Below are positions 52,068 to 61,589 of a stretch of DNA of 64,000 nt, one piece after another. Source of the stretch: an uncultured Caulobacterales bacterium (GTDB lineage Bacteria; Pseudomonadota; Alphaproteobacteria; Caulobacterales; Caulobacteraceae). Position numbers and translations under genes: made by a program. Location of the stretch: positions 248,001-312,000 of the forward strand of contig CAIOYC010000009.1 in NCBI GenBank assembly GCA_903862425.1, written 5' to 3'. The notes under the pieces were generated by a model. The model was given only the letters and a program-made list of their open reading frames with translations. It did not search any database and was not told the origin of the DNA. Position 1 is the first letter of the stretch; every line of letters starts with the position of its first letter.

Positions 52068-53309
52068 ATGAGCCTGTTTCGGGTCGAGCGCATGGGGGCC
52101 CAGGGCGATGGCGTGGCCGTTGCGGAGGACGGCGCTCGCGTGTTCGCCCCCCTGACCCTCCCCGGCGAACAGGTCGAGGTCCGAGGCAAGGGCGAGCGGG
52201 CCGAGGCTGTGCGCGTGGTCGAGCCGAGCGCTGACCGTGTGGAACCGCCGTGCCCGCACTTCGGCGTCTGTGGTGGATGCGCCCTGCAGCACTGGGCCAT
52301 GGCGCCCTATACCGACTGGAAGGTCGGACTGATCCGCGAAGCCCTGTCCCGCGATGGAATAGAAACCGATGCCGCGCCGGCTTTCACCGTGCAGCCCGGC
52401 TCGCGGCGGCGGGTTGCGCTCCATGCTCGCAAACAGGGCCGGAACGTCGTGCTCGGCTTCAAGACGCGCAAATCCTGGGATGTGGTTCCGATCACCACCT
52501 GCACCATTGCCGATCCGCGCATCGTTGCGGCGCTGCCGGCCCTGCGCACCCTGGCCGCACCCTTCTTCGAGCACGCCAAGTCCGCCCCGACCCTGCACGT
52601 AACCGTGACCGCCACGGGGCTGGACGTGGACGTGACGGGGGTGGAGGCCAAGGGCGGGGGCCTGTCCGCCGATGCGCGGGTTCGAGCCGCGGATGCCGCA
52701 GCGGCCATGGACCTGGCGAGACTGACCCTGGCGGGCGACATGGTCTACTTGGCGCGCCTGCCCATGGTGCGCTTCGGCAAGGCGGCGGTCGCCCTACCGC
52801 CCGGCGGCTTCCTGCAGGCGGCCATGGACGCTGAGCGGGTGATGGCCGCGGCGGTGACCGAGGCCGTGGGCGCCGCGCCGCGCGTGGCGGACCTGTTCTG
52901 CGGCGCGGGCGCCTTCACCTTCCCGCTGGCGGAGCGGTCGGGCGTGATCGCCTACGACGCTTCGCCCGGCGCCATTGACGCTCTGACCGGTGGACGAGCC
53001 GGCACGCCGGGGCTGAAGGCGATCGAGGCCGCCGCGCGTGACCTTTATCGCCGCCCCATGCTGGCGAGCGAGATGAAGAAGCTGGACGCGGTAGTGTTCG
53101 ACCCGCCCCGCGCCGGGGCGCTGGAGCAGGCTCGGGAGATCGCCAATTCGGCCGTGCCACTGGTCGTGGCCGTATCTTGCAATCCGCAAACCTTCGCCCG
53201 CGACGCCGCCGTGCTGGTGGCTGCGGGCTTCACGCTGGAGCGTGTGCTCCCTATCGACCAGTTCCTGTGGTCGGCCCACGTGGAACTGGTCGGGGTCTTC
53301 CGTCGGTGA
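52068..53309 (+). CDS. [4Fe-4S]-containing RNA (uracil-C5) methyltransferase, RumA/RlmD type
   Basis: SAM-dependent enzyme of 413 residues forming 5-methyluridine in RNA. A TRAM-like N-domain (VERMGAQGDGVAVAEDGARVF) precedes the cluster Cys 62, 68, 71 (PCPHFGVCGGCALQHW) and Cys145 (TTCTIADPR), the RumA-type [4Fe-4S] set. PPGGFLQAAMDAE, DLFCGAGAFTFPLA (SAM) and VVFDPPRAGALEQ follow. The catalytic Cys lies in VVAVSCNPQTFARD. It could target 23S U747 or U1939; the family split cannot be resolved here. ATG 52068 is preceded by AAGGA. Confidence 0.93.
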   Translation: MSLFRVERMGAQGDGVAVAEDGARVFAPLTLPGEQVEVRGKGERAEAVRVVEPSADRVEPPCPHFGVCGGCALQHWAMAPYTDWKVGLIREALSRDGIETDAAPAFTVQPGSRRRVALHARKQGRNVVLGFKTRKSWDVVPITTCTIADPRIVAALPALRTLAAPFFEHAKSAPTLHVTVTATGLDVDVTGVEAKGGGLSADARVRAADAAAAMDLARLTLAGDMVYLARLPMVRFGKAAVALPPGGFLQAAMDAERVMAAAVTEAVGAAPRVADLFCGAGAFTFPLAERSGVIAYDASPGAIDALTGGRAGTPGLKAIEAAARDLYRRPMLASEMKKLDAVVFDPPRAGALEQAREIANSAVPLVVAVSCNPQTFARDAAVLVAAGFTLERVLPIDQFLWSAHVELVGVFRR

Positions 53310-53312
53310 GCC

Positions 53313-54224
53313 TTAGCCGCCCGCGAGCTTGCGGAACACCTTGCCGCCCTGTTCGCCGCCGTTGAAATAGGCCTGCTGGCCGGTCGTGTCGCCGATCTTT
53401 TCGATATTCTCCGCGATCTCTTCAGCAGAGAGGCCGCCCTCGCCGAGATAGGCGCCTTCGGTTTCGAAGATACGCGCCTGGGCGAAGACGCCCGCGCCCG
53501 CGGTCAGGATCACGCCGGTCGGCGCGGCTTCAGACACCAGATAGACCACGGCCGGGGTGACGTATTCCGGCTTCAGCTTCTCCAGCACTTCGGGCGGCAT
53601 CAGGCCTTCGGTCATCCGCGTGGCGGCGATGGGCGAGATGGCGTTGACGTGGATGTTGTTCTTCTGACCCTCGATCTTGAGGGTGTTCATGAGGCCGAGC
53701 ACCGCCATCTTGGCTGCGCCGTAATTGGCCTGGCCGAAATTGCCGTACATGCCGGACGAGGAGGTGGTGACGACGATGCGGCCGTAGTTCTGAGCCTTCA
53801 TCAGGTCCCACACCGCCTTGATCGGGCGGAAGGTGCCCCAGACGTGGACCTGCATCACCGCGTCGAAATCGGCCTGCTCCATCTTGGAGAAGGATTTGTC
53901 GCGCAGGATGCCGGCGTTGCAGACCAGGATGTCGATCTTGCCCCACTGGTCCAGGGTCTGCTTGACCAGGTGGGCGACGCCCGCCTCGTCCGACACCGAG
54001 GCGCCGTTGGCGATGGCTTCGCCGCCCGCCGCCACGATCTCGGCCACGACCGCTTCGGCGGCGGCGGAGTTCCCGCCCGAACCGTCCACCGAACCGCCGA
54101 GGTCGTTGACAACCACCTTGGCCCCGCGCCGCGCCAACTCCAGGGCGTGCTGCTTGCCGAGCCCGCCGCCGGCGCCGGTGACGATGGCGACCTTGCCGTC
54201 GAAGCGAATATCGTTGCCGGCCAT
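53313..54224 (-). CDS. SDR family oxidoreductase, multifunctional-enzyme-2-like
   Basis: A 303-residue short-chain dehydrogenase. The cofactor site is GKVAIVTGAGGGLGKQHALELARRGAKVVVNDLGG with the T-G-x-x-x-G-x-G motif. The catalytic residues are Ser in TTSSSGMYGN and Tyr-x-x-x-Lys in ANYGAAKMAVLG. The VVNDLGGSVDGSG loop and the 60-residue C-terminal extension (SAEEIAENIEKIGDTTGQQAYF) are typical of the hydroxyacyl-CoA dehydrogenase part of peroxisomal-type multifunctional enzyme 2. It likely acts in fatty-acid or acyl-CoA breakdown. Single gene. Confidence 0.92.
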   Translation of the reverse strand: MAGNDIRFDGKVAIVTGAGGGLGKQHALELARRGAKVVVNDLGGSVDGSGGNSAAAEAVVAEIVAAGGEAIANGASVSDEAGVAHLVKQTLDQWGKIDILVCNAGILRDKSFSKMEQADFDAVMQVHVWGTFRPIKAVWDLMKAQNYGRIVVTTSSSGMYGNFGQANYGAAKMAVLGLMNTLKIEGQKNNIHVNAISPIAATRMTEGLMPPEVLEKLKPEYVTPAVVYLVSEAAPTGVILTAGAGVFAQARIFETEGAYLGEGGLSAEEIAENIEKIGDTTGQQAYFNGGEQGGKVFRKLAGG

Positions 54225-54311
54225 GAGTAGTCCTCTGCGGATGCTGTTGGCGCAGGGGAGTAGGGAGGGGAGATTGACCCGTCAAGCCGCCCGAGGGCCA
54301 GGGATGCCCGC

Positions 54312-56543
54312 TCAGGCCGCCAGATGCGCCTCGTCGGCGGCCATCAGCACCTCGTCCAACGCGCCGATCAGCGTACCGGCGACGATGGGCTTGGGCAGAT
54401 GCAGGTTGGCGCCCGCCGCGGCGGAGGCGGTCAGATGCTCGGTCTGCACGTTGGCGCTGAGCACGATGATCGGGGTGTGCAGTCCGCGCGGACCTTCGCG
54501 CTCGCGGATCAGCCGGATAGCGGTCAGGCCGTCCATCACCGGCATCTGCAAATCCATAAGTACGATGTCGAAGGCCTGGTGATCATAGGCCTCCACCGCT
54601 TCCGCGCCGTTCTCGACGCTGGTCAGGTCGATTCCACCCACGGCGTTCAGGATCATCTCCACCACTGTCCGGTTGGCGGGATTGTCCTCGGCCAACAGGA
54701 TGCGCAGCGGCGGTTGTTCGAAGGCCTCGTCCTCGGCGGTCGCGGCGACGGGAGACGACATATCGCGCACCGCCGGCGCTTCGGCGGCGGTAAGCGGCAG
54801 GGTGAGGATAAAGGTCGCGCCTTCGCCGGGCGTGCCGATCGCCTCTATATCGCCGCCCATGGCGCGGGCCAGGTCGCGCGCCAGGCTCAGTCCAAGGCCG
54901 ACGCCGCCGAAGCGGCGGGTCATGGAGCCGTCCGCCTGGCGGAAGGCGCCGAACAGGGCCTCGGTGTCCTCGGGTTTGAAGCCCACACCGCTGTCGCGCA
55001 CCTGGAAACGCCAGGCGTCTCCGCTCTGGGAGACGCAAAGTCGCACCGCGCCCGCATCGGTGAATTTCACCGCGTTGTCGAGCAGGCTCGACAGGGCCTG
55101 GACCAATCGGCGCCCATCGCCGCGCACCCAGCCGAGCTTGGGCTCGATATCGAGGTTGAAGTTCAGCCCCTTGGCCTCGGCGACGCGTCGGGTATCGTGG
55201 ATGGGAGCCGTCAGCGCGGCGGCGAGGTCGAAGGGTTCGTCCAGGACGCGGATTTCGCCTGAGCTGAGCTCGACCAGGTCGAGCACACCGTTGACGATGC
55301 GCTGCAGCCCTTCACCGGAGGCGTGAATCAGATCGACCATCTTCTGCTGCTCGGGCGTGAGCGGGGTAGAGGTCAGTACGCTGGCCGCGCCGAGCACCCC
55401 GTTGAGGGGCGTGCGCAGCTCGTGGTTCATATTGGCCAGGAACTCGCCCTTGACCGTATCGGCGGCCTCGGCGCGTTCCTTGGCCTGAAGCAGACTGGCC
55501 TCGCGCTCGACCACGGCGTCGGCCATGGCGTTGAACACCTGGCCGAGGGCGGCGATCTCGTCCCCGCCGGAAACGACGACGCGCGCCTCTGTCTCGCCGG
55601 CTTGCAGACGCTGCGCCACTGCGCCGAGGGCGGACAGGGGCCGGGTTACGGTGCGGGCGATCAGCCAACTGCCAAGGATGAGCAGGAGCACCGCGCCGGC
55701 GCCTACCAGGACGATCTCGCGGAACAGGGCCCTGAACGGCTTCAGCGCGTCGGCCAGCGGATAGCGAAGCAGCAAGGTCTGCCGTCCGTCGCCGAGACTC
55801 GGCAGGCGGTGAGCGAAGATCAGGGAGGTCCCGGCGTCATCGGCGAAGGGCAGTCGCTGCACCTTGGACCGGGCCGGAGTCTTGTCCAACAGGGCGGCGA
55901 GGGCAGGGGACGGCTTGAAGGCATGGGCGGCGTCCAGCCCGGCCCATCCGCCGCCGTTCGCTCGGCCGACGATGGTGGCCTGGAGCGGGATGGCGGAGAG
56001 GTGCTCGAGCTGGGCCATGTCGGCGCTCTTCAGCGCCCTGGCGAACAGGACATAGCCGACGGTGGCGGGCGCGCGCAGGGGCGTGGAGACCGCTTCGTAA
56101 GTCACTCCGTTGACGCGGAACAGGCCGGACGTGGCGTCGTCGCCCTGCAGCACGCCGCTCACCACGTCCTTGGGCAGTCCGCCATCAAGGTCCGCGCGCT
56201 GGGCGGTCACCTGCCCGTCGAGGCCGATGACGAAAGCCAGATTCAGGCCGAGGCGCGAGGCGAGGTTGTCCAGCGCCGAGCGGACGGTGGCGGCGTCATG
56301 GGTGGCGACGGCGGCGCGAAAGCCGAAGTCGCGGGCCAGGATGCCCGCCTCGTCCTGCAGGGCTTCGCTGCGTGTGGCGAGCAGGTTATCGAAGACCGTG
56401 CCCGAGGCGGTCAGCTGATCGCGGCCGAGCCGTTCGGCATTGCTGCTGGCGGCGGCGTAGACTGCCAGCGCAATCGCCGCCAGCGCGACCACGAACAGGC
56501 CTGCATAGAGAACCGTCAGCTTGCTGCGAAGGTGCTTGAACAC
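54312..56543 (-). CDS. Hybrid sensor histidine kinase with periplasmic sensor, HAMP and receiver
   Basis: A 743-residue hybrid kinase. A first membrane helix (about 9-31) and a second (about 275-298) enclose a periplasmic domain of about 240 residues without a name I can give. It resembles dCache/CHASE4-like sensors (VTYEAVSTPLRAPATVGYVLFARA). HAMP follows (RTVTRPLSALGAVAQRL). HisKA has its His near 373 in NMNHELRTPLNGVLG. HATPase_c has DNAVKFTD, VRDSGVGF and FGGVGLGLSL. The receiver has LMDLQMPVMDG (Asp near 661). It is the last gene of an operon with a beta-barrel and a cupredoxin gene. Confidence 0.95.
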   Translation of the reverse strand: MFKHLRSKLTVLYAGLFVVALAAIALAVYAAASSNAERLGRDQLTASGTVFDNLLATRSEALQDEAGILARDFGFRAAVATHDAATVRSALDNLASRLGLNLAFVIGLDGQVTAQRADLDGGLPKDVVSGVLQGDDATSGLFRVNGVTYEAVSTPLRAPATVGYVLFARALKSADMAQLEHLSAIPLQATIVGRANGGGWAGLDAAHAFKPSPALAALLDKTPARSKVQRLPFADDAGTSLIFAHRLPSLGDGRQTLLLRYPLADALKPFRALFREIVLVGAGAVLLLILGSWLIARTVTRPLSALGAVAQRLQAGETEARVVVSGGDEIAALGQVFNAMADAVVEREASLLQAKERAEAADTVKGEFLANMNHELRTPLNGVLGAASVLTSTPLTPEQQKMVDLIHASGEGLQRIVNGVLDLVELSSGEIRVLDEPFDLAAALTAPIHDTRRVAEAKGLNFNLDIEPKLGWVRGDGRRLVQALSSLLDNAVKFTDAGAVRLCVSQSGDAWRFQVRDSGVGFKPEDTEALFGAFRQADGSMTRRFGGVGLGLSLARDLARAMGGDIEAIGTPGEGATFILTLPLTAAEAPAVRDMSSPVAATAEDEAFEQPPLRILLAEDNPANRTVVEMILNAVGGIDLTSVENGAEAVEAYDHQAFDIVLMDLQMPVMDGLTAIRLIREREGPRGLHTPIIVLSANVQTEHLTASAAAGANLHLPKPIVAGTLIGALDEVLMAADEAHLAA

Positions 56544-56630
56544 GCGCTCTTCCCTAGAGGTCCCCGCACGTTAGGCCTTCGCCGTAAATTCGCGATTAAA
56601 TCGCACCCTGTCGGGTGACAATTCGAAGGG

Positions 56631-57860
56631 TCAAAGCTTGGCGCGTAACGCCACCTGGATCACCGTCTGCGGATCGGTGGCGGGTTCGCCCAGTCGGAAG
56701 CGGGCAGGGCGGTTGCTCCATACGTGCAGCGCCTCGACCCACAAGCTGAAATGGCGGCTGAGGGTGAAGGCGTAGTCGGCGGTGGCGGCCCAGCCGCGCT
56801 CGTCGCGGTCCTCGGCGTGGCGCACATTGTCCTGCGTCTTGAACCAGTCGGCGCGGAGGGTGAAGCGGTTGCGGCCGTGCACCTTGGTGGCCAGCAGGTA
56901 GGCTGAGGAATAGTCCACGTCGAGATACCAGCCGGCGGCGCTGTGATTGCCGAAATAGGTGCGGCCGGTCAGGGCCTGGGCCAGGATTTCCACATCCTTG
57001 GCCGGGCGAGCGGTGAGGCCCACGTCGGTGAAGGTGGTGCGCCAACCCCATTGGCCGTCCTTGAACACGTGTGGGTCGCCGGCATTGTCGTAATAGAAGA
57101 CCTCCAGCTGGATTGGCGCGGGCGGACGCCATTCCAGCTTGGCGTAGCCTCCGGGGCGCCCCGCCAGATCAAGCGAGGGTCGGGCGGCATAGGCCTGGAA
57201 GCGCGGCGGCCCCGAAGGCAGGGGATCGGTTCCGAACAGGGTGGCGCGGATGTCGTGCAGAGCCCAGCCGCGATACGACAGCAGCGTTCCGGATGTGTCG
57301 TTGTTTCCGAATACGGCCGCGGTGGCGCTCAAGCGGTGCTCGCCGATCTCGCCGTAGAGCGTACCCTCCAGCGCCGCCACCTTCACCTCTTCGGCGACCC
57401 AGGTGTTGATGGCCGAGGGTGTCAGGGTGCGCGTCGTAGTCCAGGCCGCACCGTCGTGCTCCAGCGACACCGGCGGCCACATCAGTCCGCCGCGTAGGCT
57501 ATAGCGCACGGGGCCGGCGATGAGCGGCTTGTACTGCAGATAGCTCTCGGCTAGGTCGATGCCGTGCGACTGGTCGGGCTGGTTCTGCACCAGGATGTAG
57601 GCGGTGAGGCCGTCGGCCAGTTCGGGTCGCCAGGCGAGCGCGGCGAGGTCTAGTTCCGCGCGGGCGGCGACGCCGGACTGCGCGCCGCTATACTGGGTTT
57701 TGCCGAAGCCGCTGCGCAGGAAGGAGGCCTCGCCGTCGGCCGCGCCGAGCCGGAGGTCCAGGAAGCCGGAAACCGTGTCGCGTCCAAATAGATCAGTCTG
57801 GGCCGCCGCAGGTCTGGCTGCCAGCAGGCCAAGCGCCAAGGTTAGAACAAGGCGCTTCAT
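56631..57860 (-). CDS. Putative outer-membrane beta-barrel protein
   Basis: A 409-residue protein with signal peptide (MKRLVLTLALGLLAARPAAAQ) and alternating beta-strand pattern throughout (for example VSGFLDLRLGAADGEASFL and FSLWVEALHVWSNRPARFRLG), ending in VIQVALRAKL. Aromatic residues border many strands, as in barrels. I found no named porin family. It lies 9 bases after the cupredoxin gene and 87 bases before the hybrid-kinase gene, all on the minus strand, so the three form an operon. A role in passage or sensing of a small periplasmic compound is possible. Confidence 0.75.
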   Translation of the reverse strand: MKRLVLTLALGLLAARPAAAQTDLFGRDTVSGFLDLRLGAADGEASFLRSGFGKTQYSGAQSGVAARAELDLAALAWRPELADGLTAYILVQNQPDQSHGIDLAESYLQYKPLIAGPVRYSLRGGLMWPPVSLEHDGAAWTTTRTLTPSAINTWVAEEVKVAALEGTLYGEIGEHRLSATAAVFGNNDTSGTLLSYRGWALHDIRATLFGTDPLPSGPPRFQAYAARPSLDLAGRPGGYAKLEWRPPAPIQLEVFYYDNAGDPHVFKDGQWGWRTTFTDVGLTARPAKDVEILAQALTGRTYFGNHSAAGWYLDVDYSSAYLLATKVHGRNRFTLRADWFKTQDNVRHAEDRDERGWAATADYAFTLSRHFSLWVEALHVWSNRPARFRLGEPATDPQTVIQVALRAKL

Positions 57861-57869
57861 GCGGCGACT

Positions 57870-58493
57870 CTAGTATCCCGACATCCGCATGGCCGGGGTG
57901 CGCAGGTCGGCAGCTACGTCCTTGGCGACGACGCCGCTCGCCGCCAGGCTCGCACTCAGCTTCTGCTCGTTACCGGGCGTCTTCATGTAGGGATGCCAGA
58001 CATGGACGGTCACCGCGCCGGGAGGCAAGCCGTGGATCACAGCGTGGCCGTCCGCGCCGGTCTTCACCGCATAGGCGGTGTCGACCACCTTGATGAAGGC
58101 CACCATCTGATCGTGGATGTTGCAGCCGAGTGCGACGGCGCCGGCCTTGTCGAACTTAACCGTGCGCGCCTGTTCACGCCCGTAGAGCTTCAGCTCGAAC
58201 GTTTTGGCGGGCGAGAAGGAATAGACGTGATGGCGTACCGTGTCGGCGTTCGGGAACGTCACCTCCGCGCCCACGGGAACCAGCAGCACGAAGGGTTCGA
58301 ACTGCAGATTGTGCTGGGTGACGACGAGCGGCTGGGCGAACTTGGCCGGCGGCTTCTTGTCGGCTGCATCCACGGTGACTACCGCGTCCGTCACCGGTCC
58401 CTTGGCCGAGTGGACGAACACATCGAGGTCGGCGGCGCTGGCGCTTGCAGCGGAGGCGAGCAGGGCGGCAAGGGCGAGGGCGGCGCGGTTCAT
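57870..58493 (-). CDS. Periplasmic cupredoxin-like protein (methylamine-utilization-protein-like)
   Basis: A 207-residue protein with signal peptide (MNRAALALAALLASAASASA). The cupredoxin fold is shown by VPVGAEVTFPNADTVRHHVYSFSP and ALGCNIHDQMVAFIKVVDT. His88 or His89, Cys124, His127 and Met130 (C-x2-H-x2-M) are arranged as in a type 1 copper site. A C-terminal carboxypeptidase-regulatory-like beta domain (GADGHAVIHGLPPGAVTVHVWHP) follows. Homologues are often named methylamine utilization protein although the function is unproven. First gene of an operon with a beta-barrel and a hybrid kinase. Confidence 0.87.
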   Translation of the reverse strand: MNRAALALAALLASAASASAADLDVFVHSAKGPVTDAVVTVDAADKKPPAKFAQPLVVTQHNLQFEPFVLLVPVGAEVTFPNADTVRHHVYSFSPAKTFELKLYGREQARTVKFDKAGAVALGCNIHDQMVAFIKVVDTAYAVKTGADGHAVIHGLPPGAVTVHVWHPYMKTPGNEQKLSASLAASGVVAKDVAADLRTPAMRMSGY

Positions 58494-58563
58494 GCGACAA
58501 GGTTAACCGGCCGCCAGTGAAGATGTGGTGAACCCGTTGCGCCTGGACTGAGGCCGAGCGTGC

Positions 58564-59559
58564 CTACTTTGCTGCTTTCACGGCGCTTTTCGTGGTCGGG
58601 TGCGGCGCGCCGGCGATCTGGCCGGGCTTCATGAACTTCACCAGGACGCGCTGACCGATGAGGAGAGGCGCACTTTCGGTGGCGACCACGACCTCGACCA
58701 CGCGATCGTCCGTCTTGTCGTTGGGGTCGTCAGACTGGAGCTTGCGGGCGCCGAACTCGTCTGAACGACGCAGCACCTTACCCACATAAATCTTGGCGGC
58801 GTCCGCTTCCGGCACGACTTCGACGGCCTGGCCCATGACGATCTTCGGGATGTCCGCCTCGGCGATTTCGGCGCGGACGATGCGGGGCGTCCGGGGCTCC
58901 AGATCGAACATGGTCGAGACATTGAGGGTCGAGGCCCCGGCGCCGGGATTGGCGTATCGGCGCACCACCCGCCCATCGGCGGGCGCGCGGACGCGGGTCA
59001 GTTCCAGCTGGTACCGGGCCGTATTCAGAGCGGCCGCGGCGGTGGCGACGGCGGCGCGCTGGACGCCGATCTGTGCGTCGGCGGTCTTGATCGCGTCGGC
59101 GGCGGTATCCACGGCCTGGCCAGCGATGAAGTTCTTGGCCTGCAGTTTCTGCAGACGCGCGTATTCCCGCTCCGCGGTCGTCTTCTGCACCATCAACAGA
59201 CCGATCTGCGCCTGCGCCTGGGTTACGGCGGCTTCGGCATTGGCGACGGCGAGGCGGGGCTGGTCGTCTTCGAGCTGGGCCATGACGTCGCCCTTGGATA
59301 CCGCTTGTCCCTCCTGCACCTCGACGCTGCGGACGATGCCGGCGGTGCGGGCTGCGACCTGGATGATGCCGCCTTCGACGTCCGCCTTGCCCGAAGCGAT
59401 GGCGGCATAGGGGGTCTGGGCGAGCGCGGTCGCCGCCGCCTTCTGGTCCGCCGCCTTCTTGGCGGCGGCCTGCTTGCCCATGAATACGCAGGCTCCAGCG
59501 CCCGCGAGTACGAGTACGATGACGATCCAAAAGACGGGGCGGCGTAGCAGGGCAAGCAT
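58564..59559 (-). CDS. HlyD/DevB-type membrane fusion protein
   Basis: A 331-residue periplasmic adaptor with one N-terminal membrane helix (about 8-28). GIIQVAARTAGIVRSVEVQEGQAVSKGDVMAQLEDDQ is the lipoyl half-motif, then a long coiled-coil hairpin (about 95-180). RVRAPADGRVVRRYANPGA is the second lipoyl half and TPRIVRAEIAEADIPKIVMGQAVEVVPE the barrel. It is the last gene of a three-gene set with ABC ATPase and permease, the layout of DevBCA-type exporters. ATG 59559 (MLALLRRP) puts the helix near the start. Confidence 0.9.
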   Translation of the reverse strand: MLALLRRPVFWIVIVLVLAGAGACVFMGKQAAAKKAADQKAAATALAQTPYAAIASGKADVEGGIIQVAARTAGIVRSVEVQEGQAVSKGDVMAQLEDDQPRLAVANAEAAVTQAQAQIGLLMVQKTTAEREYARLQKLQAKNFIAGQAVDTAADAIKTADAQIGVQRAAVATAAAALNTARYQLELTRVRAPADGRVVRRYANPGAGASTLNVSTMFDLEPRTPRIVRAEIAEADIPKIVMGQAVEVVPEADAAKIYVGKVLRRSDEFGARKLQSDDPNDKTDDRVVEVVVATESAPLLIGQRVLVKFMKPGQIAGAPHPTTKSAVKAAK

Positions 59560-59563
59560 GGCG

Positions 59564-60295
59564 TCAGGCTCCGACGGAGGCGGGCTGTGCGGACGCGGCG
59601 TGCGCGTCCGGCGTATCGGTGATGAGGCCGTCCTCGATGTGAACGACGCGGTCGGCATAGTCTTCGAGGCGTGGATCGTGGGTGACGCAGATGACTGCTG
59701 CGCCGTGATCCTTCGCGGCCCGCTGAAGCAGGCGGATCACGACCTGTCCGTTCTCGCCGTCCAGCGCCGAGGTGGGCTCGTCGGCGAACAGAAGCTGGGG
59801 CTGCTTGGCGATGGCGCGGGCGATGGCGACCCGCTGTTTTTCGCCGCCCGACAGCTCGGCCGGTCGCTGGTTCAGCCGGTGGGAGAGGCCCACCTCGGTC
59901 AAGGCCTGCACCGCCTTTTCCCGCGCCGTCTTCACGTCGTGCCCCTGATATTTCAGCACCGTCGTGACCTGCTGCAGGGCAGTGAGCGCGGCGAACAGAT
60001 TGAAGCCCTGGAAGATGAAGCCGCAGTGGTCGAGGCGGAATTTGTCGATCTTGCCGGGCGAGAGGTTCCAGAGCGGCTGGCCCATCGCGGTGACCTGCCC
60101 GCTGTCGGGTCGCAGCAGGCCCGACAGGGCCGCCACCAGCGTGGACTTGCCCGAGCCCGATGGGCCCATGACCATGGTCAGTTCGCCGTGGCGGGCGCTG
60201 AAGTCCACGCCCTTCAGCACGCGGGTCTCCAGCTTGCCGGTCTTGAAGGTCTTCACCAGCCCGGTGGCGCTGATTTCGGTGGCGGGCGTGCTCAT
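59564..60295 (-). CDS. ABC transporter ATP-binding protein (DevA/LolD-like)
   Basis: A 243-residue ATPase of the LolD/MacB/DevA group. Walker A is [10 protein letters not shown] (about 43-52), the Q loop is in [11 protein letters not shown], the signature is [14 protein letters not shown], Walker B is [12 protein letters not shown], and the switch His is in VTHDPR. It energises the permease encoded by the gene before it, whose stop overlaps its ATG by 4 bases. The adaptor gene follows 4 bases after its stop. No lipoprotein-sorting gene is adjacent, which argues for DevBCA-like rather than Lol function. Confidence 0.93.
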   Translation of the reverse strand: MSTPATEISATGLVKTFKTGKLETRVLKGVDFSARHGELTMVMGPSGSGKSTLVAALSGLLRPDSGQVTAMGQPLWNLSPGKIDKFRLDHCGFIFQGFNLFAALTALQQVTTVLKYQGHDVKTAREKAVQALTEVGLSHRLNQRPAELSGGEKQRVAIARAIAKQPQLLFADEPTSALDGENGQVVIRLLQRAAKDHGAAVICVTHDPRLEDYADRVVHIEDGLITDTPDAHAASAQPASVGA

Positions 60296-61425
60296 CGGAG
60301 CAGGTCCGCAGGCTGGCTCTTCTTCAGCACGCCCATGGCCAGGAAGCCCGACAGGACGGCGATGGCGAGAAGCAGGATGCTGACGCTGATCAGGGCGAAG
60401 GGCGGAAAGCTCATGGGTACGCCCCCGGAACCGGCCAGCGCTGCAACGCCCGTCACCAGCACGCCAGTCAGCACCAGCCCCGCGACGCCGACCCAGAAGG
60501 ACAGCTCCATCACGATGGCGCGCAGCGAGCCCATGGAGACGCCCAGCGCCCGCAGGCTGGCGAACTCCTTGATGTTGCCGAGCACCGCGCCGCGCAGCGT
60601 CTGCGAGGTGATCCCCACCCCGATGCCGAAGCCCAGGATGACGGAGAAGCCCAGGATGATGCCGATGAACTGCTGCTTGATGAAGCCGGCGTCGTTGGCG
60701 GCGGACAGCTCGGCCTTGGTCCAGGCGTGGAATTGGTCCTTGCCGATGACGTTGAGATGGTCGCGCACCGTCTCCGCGTTCTTGGGATCGCGGATGCGCA
60801 CCATCATCGGCCCCACCCGGTTGGCGGGACGCGCCATGCCCATGAGCTGCAGCGTCTGGCGCGACACCATCACGGTGGGCTGGACGAGGTTGGGGTAGTT
60901 GGTGAGGACCACCGCCACCTTCACCGAGTGACCGCCCAGAGCCGCCGTGTCGCCGAGCTTGACCCCGAGGGCGCCGAGCGCGCTCTTGTCGATGGCGACC
61001 GTATAGGGTTCGGAGATCGCCTGGCGCATGGCGTCGTCGAAATCGGTGGGCAGGCCGAGCGCATTCGGCGCCACGTCCACGGCGCTGACATTCACATAGG
61101 TCCGCTTCTTCTCGCCGCCCTTGTTGAGGTTGGAGAACAGGCCGCCGTTCTGGGCCATGTCCGTCACCTCCACCACGTCGGGGTCGAGATAGACCAGCGG
61201 CTTCAGCCGGCGCGGCATACCTGTGGAGCTGAACAGATCGGTGGACTTGGGCGACAGCACGAAGATGTCGGCGCGCGAGCGGTCGATGGTGGCGGTAAAC
61301 GCCTTGCCGATGCCGACGAACATCCCGACCTGGGCGAGGATCAGCAGGCCCGAAAAGGCCAGCGCCACCACCGCCGCGAGATACCGCCGCCACTCATAGA
61401 TGACCGTGGATAACGCCAGCGACAT
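60292..61425 (-). CDS. ABC transporter permease of the FtsX/DevC type
   Basis: A 377-residue permease with one N-terminal helix (VVALAFSGLLILAQVGMFVGI). A periplasmic domain of about 220 residues (DIFVLSPKSTDLFSSTG to FHAWTKAELSAAND) and three C-terminal helices (FIGIILGFSVILGFGIGVGI and two more) follow. The C-terminus, [34 protein letters not shown], matches the FtsX/MacB-like end (x-x-P-A-x-x-L-R). The arrangement matches DevC in heterocyst glycolipid export and related exporters. ATG 61425 (MSLALSTV) is used; 61458 is an alternative. First gene of the set. Substrate unknown. Confidence 0.9.
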   Translation of the reverse strand: MSLALSTVIYEWRRYLAAVVALAFSGLLILAQVGMFVGIGKAFTATIDRSRADIFVLSPKSTDLFSSTGMPRRLKPLVYLDPDVVEVTDMAQNGGLFSNLNKGGEKKRTYVNVSAVDVAPNALGLPTDFDDAMRQAISEPYTVAIDKSALGALGVKLGDTAALGGHSVKVAVVLTNYPNLVQPTVMVSRQTLQLMGMARPANRVGPMMVRIRDPKNAETVRDHLNVIGKDQFHAWTKAELSAANDAGFIKQQFIGIILGFSVILGFGIGVGITSQTLRGAVLGNIKEFASLRALGVSMGSLRAIVMELSFWVGVAGLVLTGVLVTGVAALAGSGGVPMSFPPFALISVSILLLAIAVLSGFLAMGVLKKSQPADLLR

Positions 61426-61589
61426 CGCCCCGACCTGCTGACCAAACGCTTGCGCCATTGCAAACTTGGCCGGAAGAGGCCGGAAACGGGGCAGGGGGTC
61501 GAGTTAATTCGCGGTAATCGGGTGGGGCGTGTCTGGCCCGCCGAGCCAACCCCCGTTAAACCAGCCTCAAACTCAACTCCGGGGCTCTC

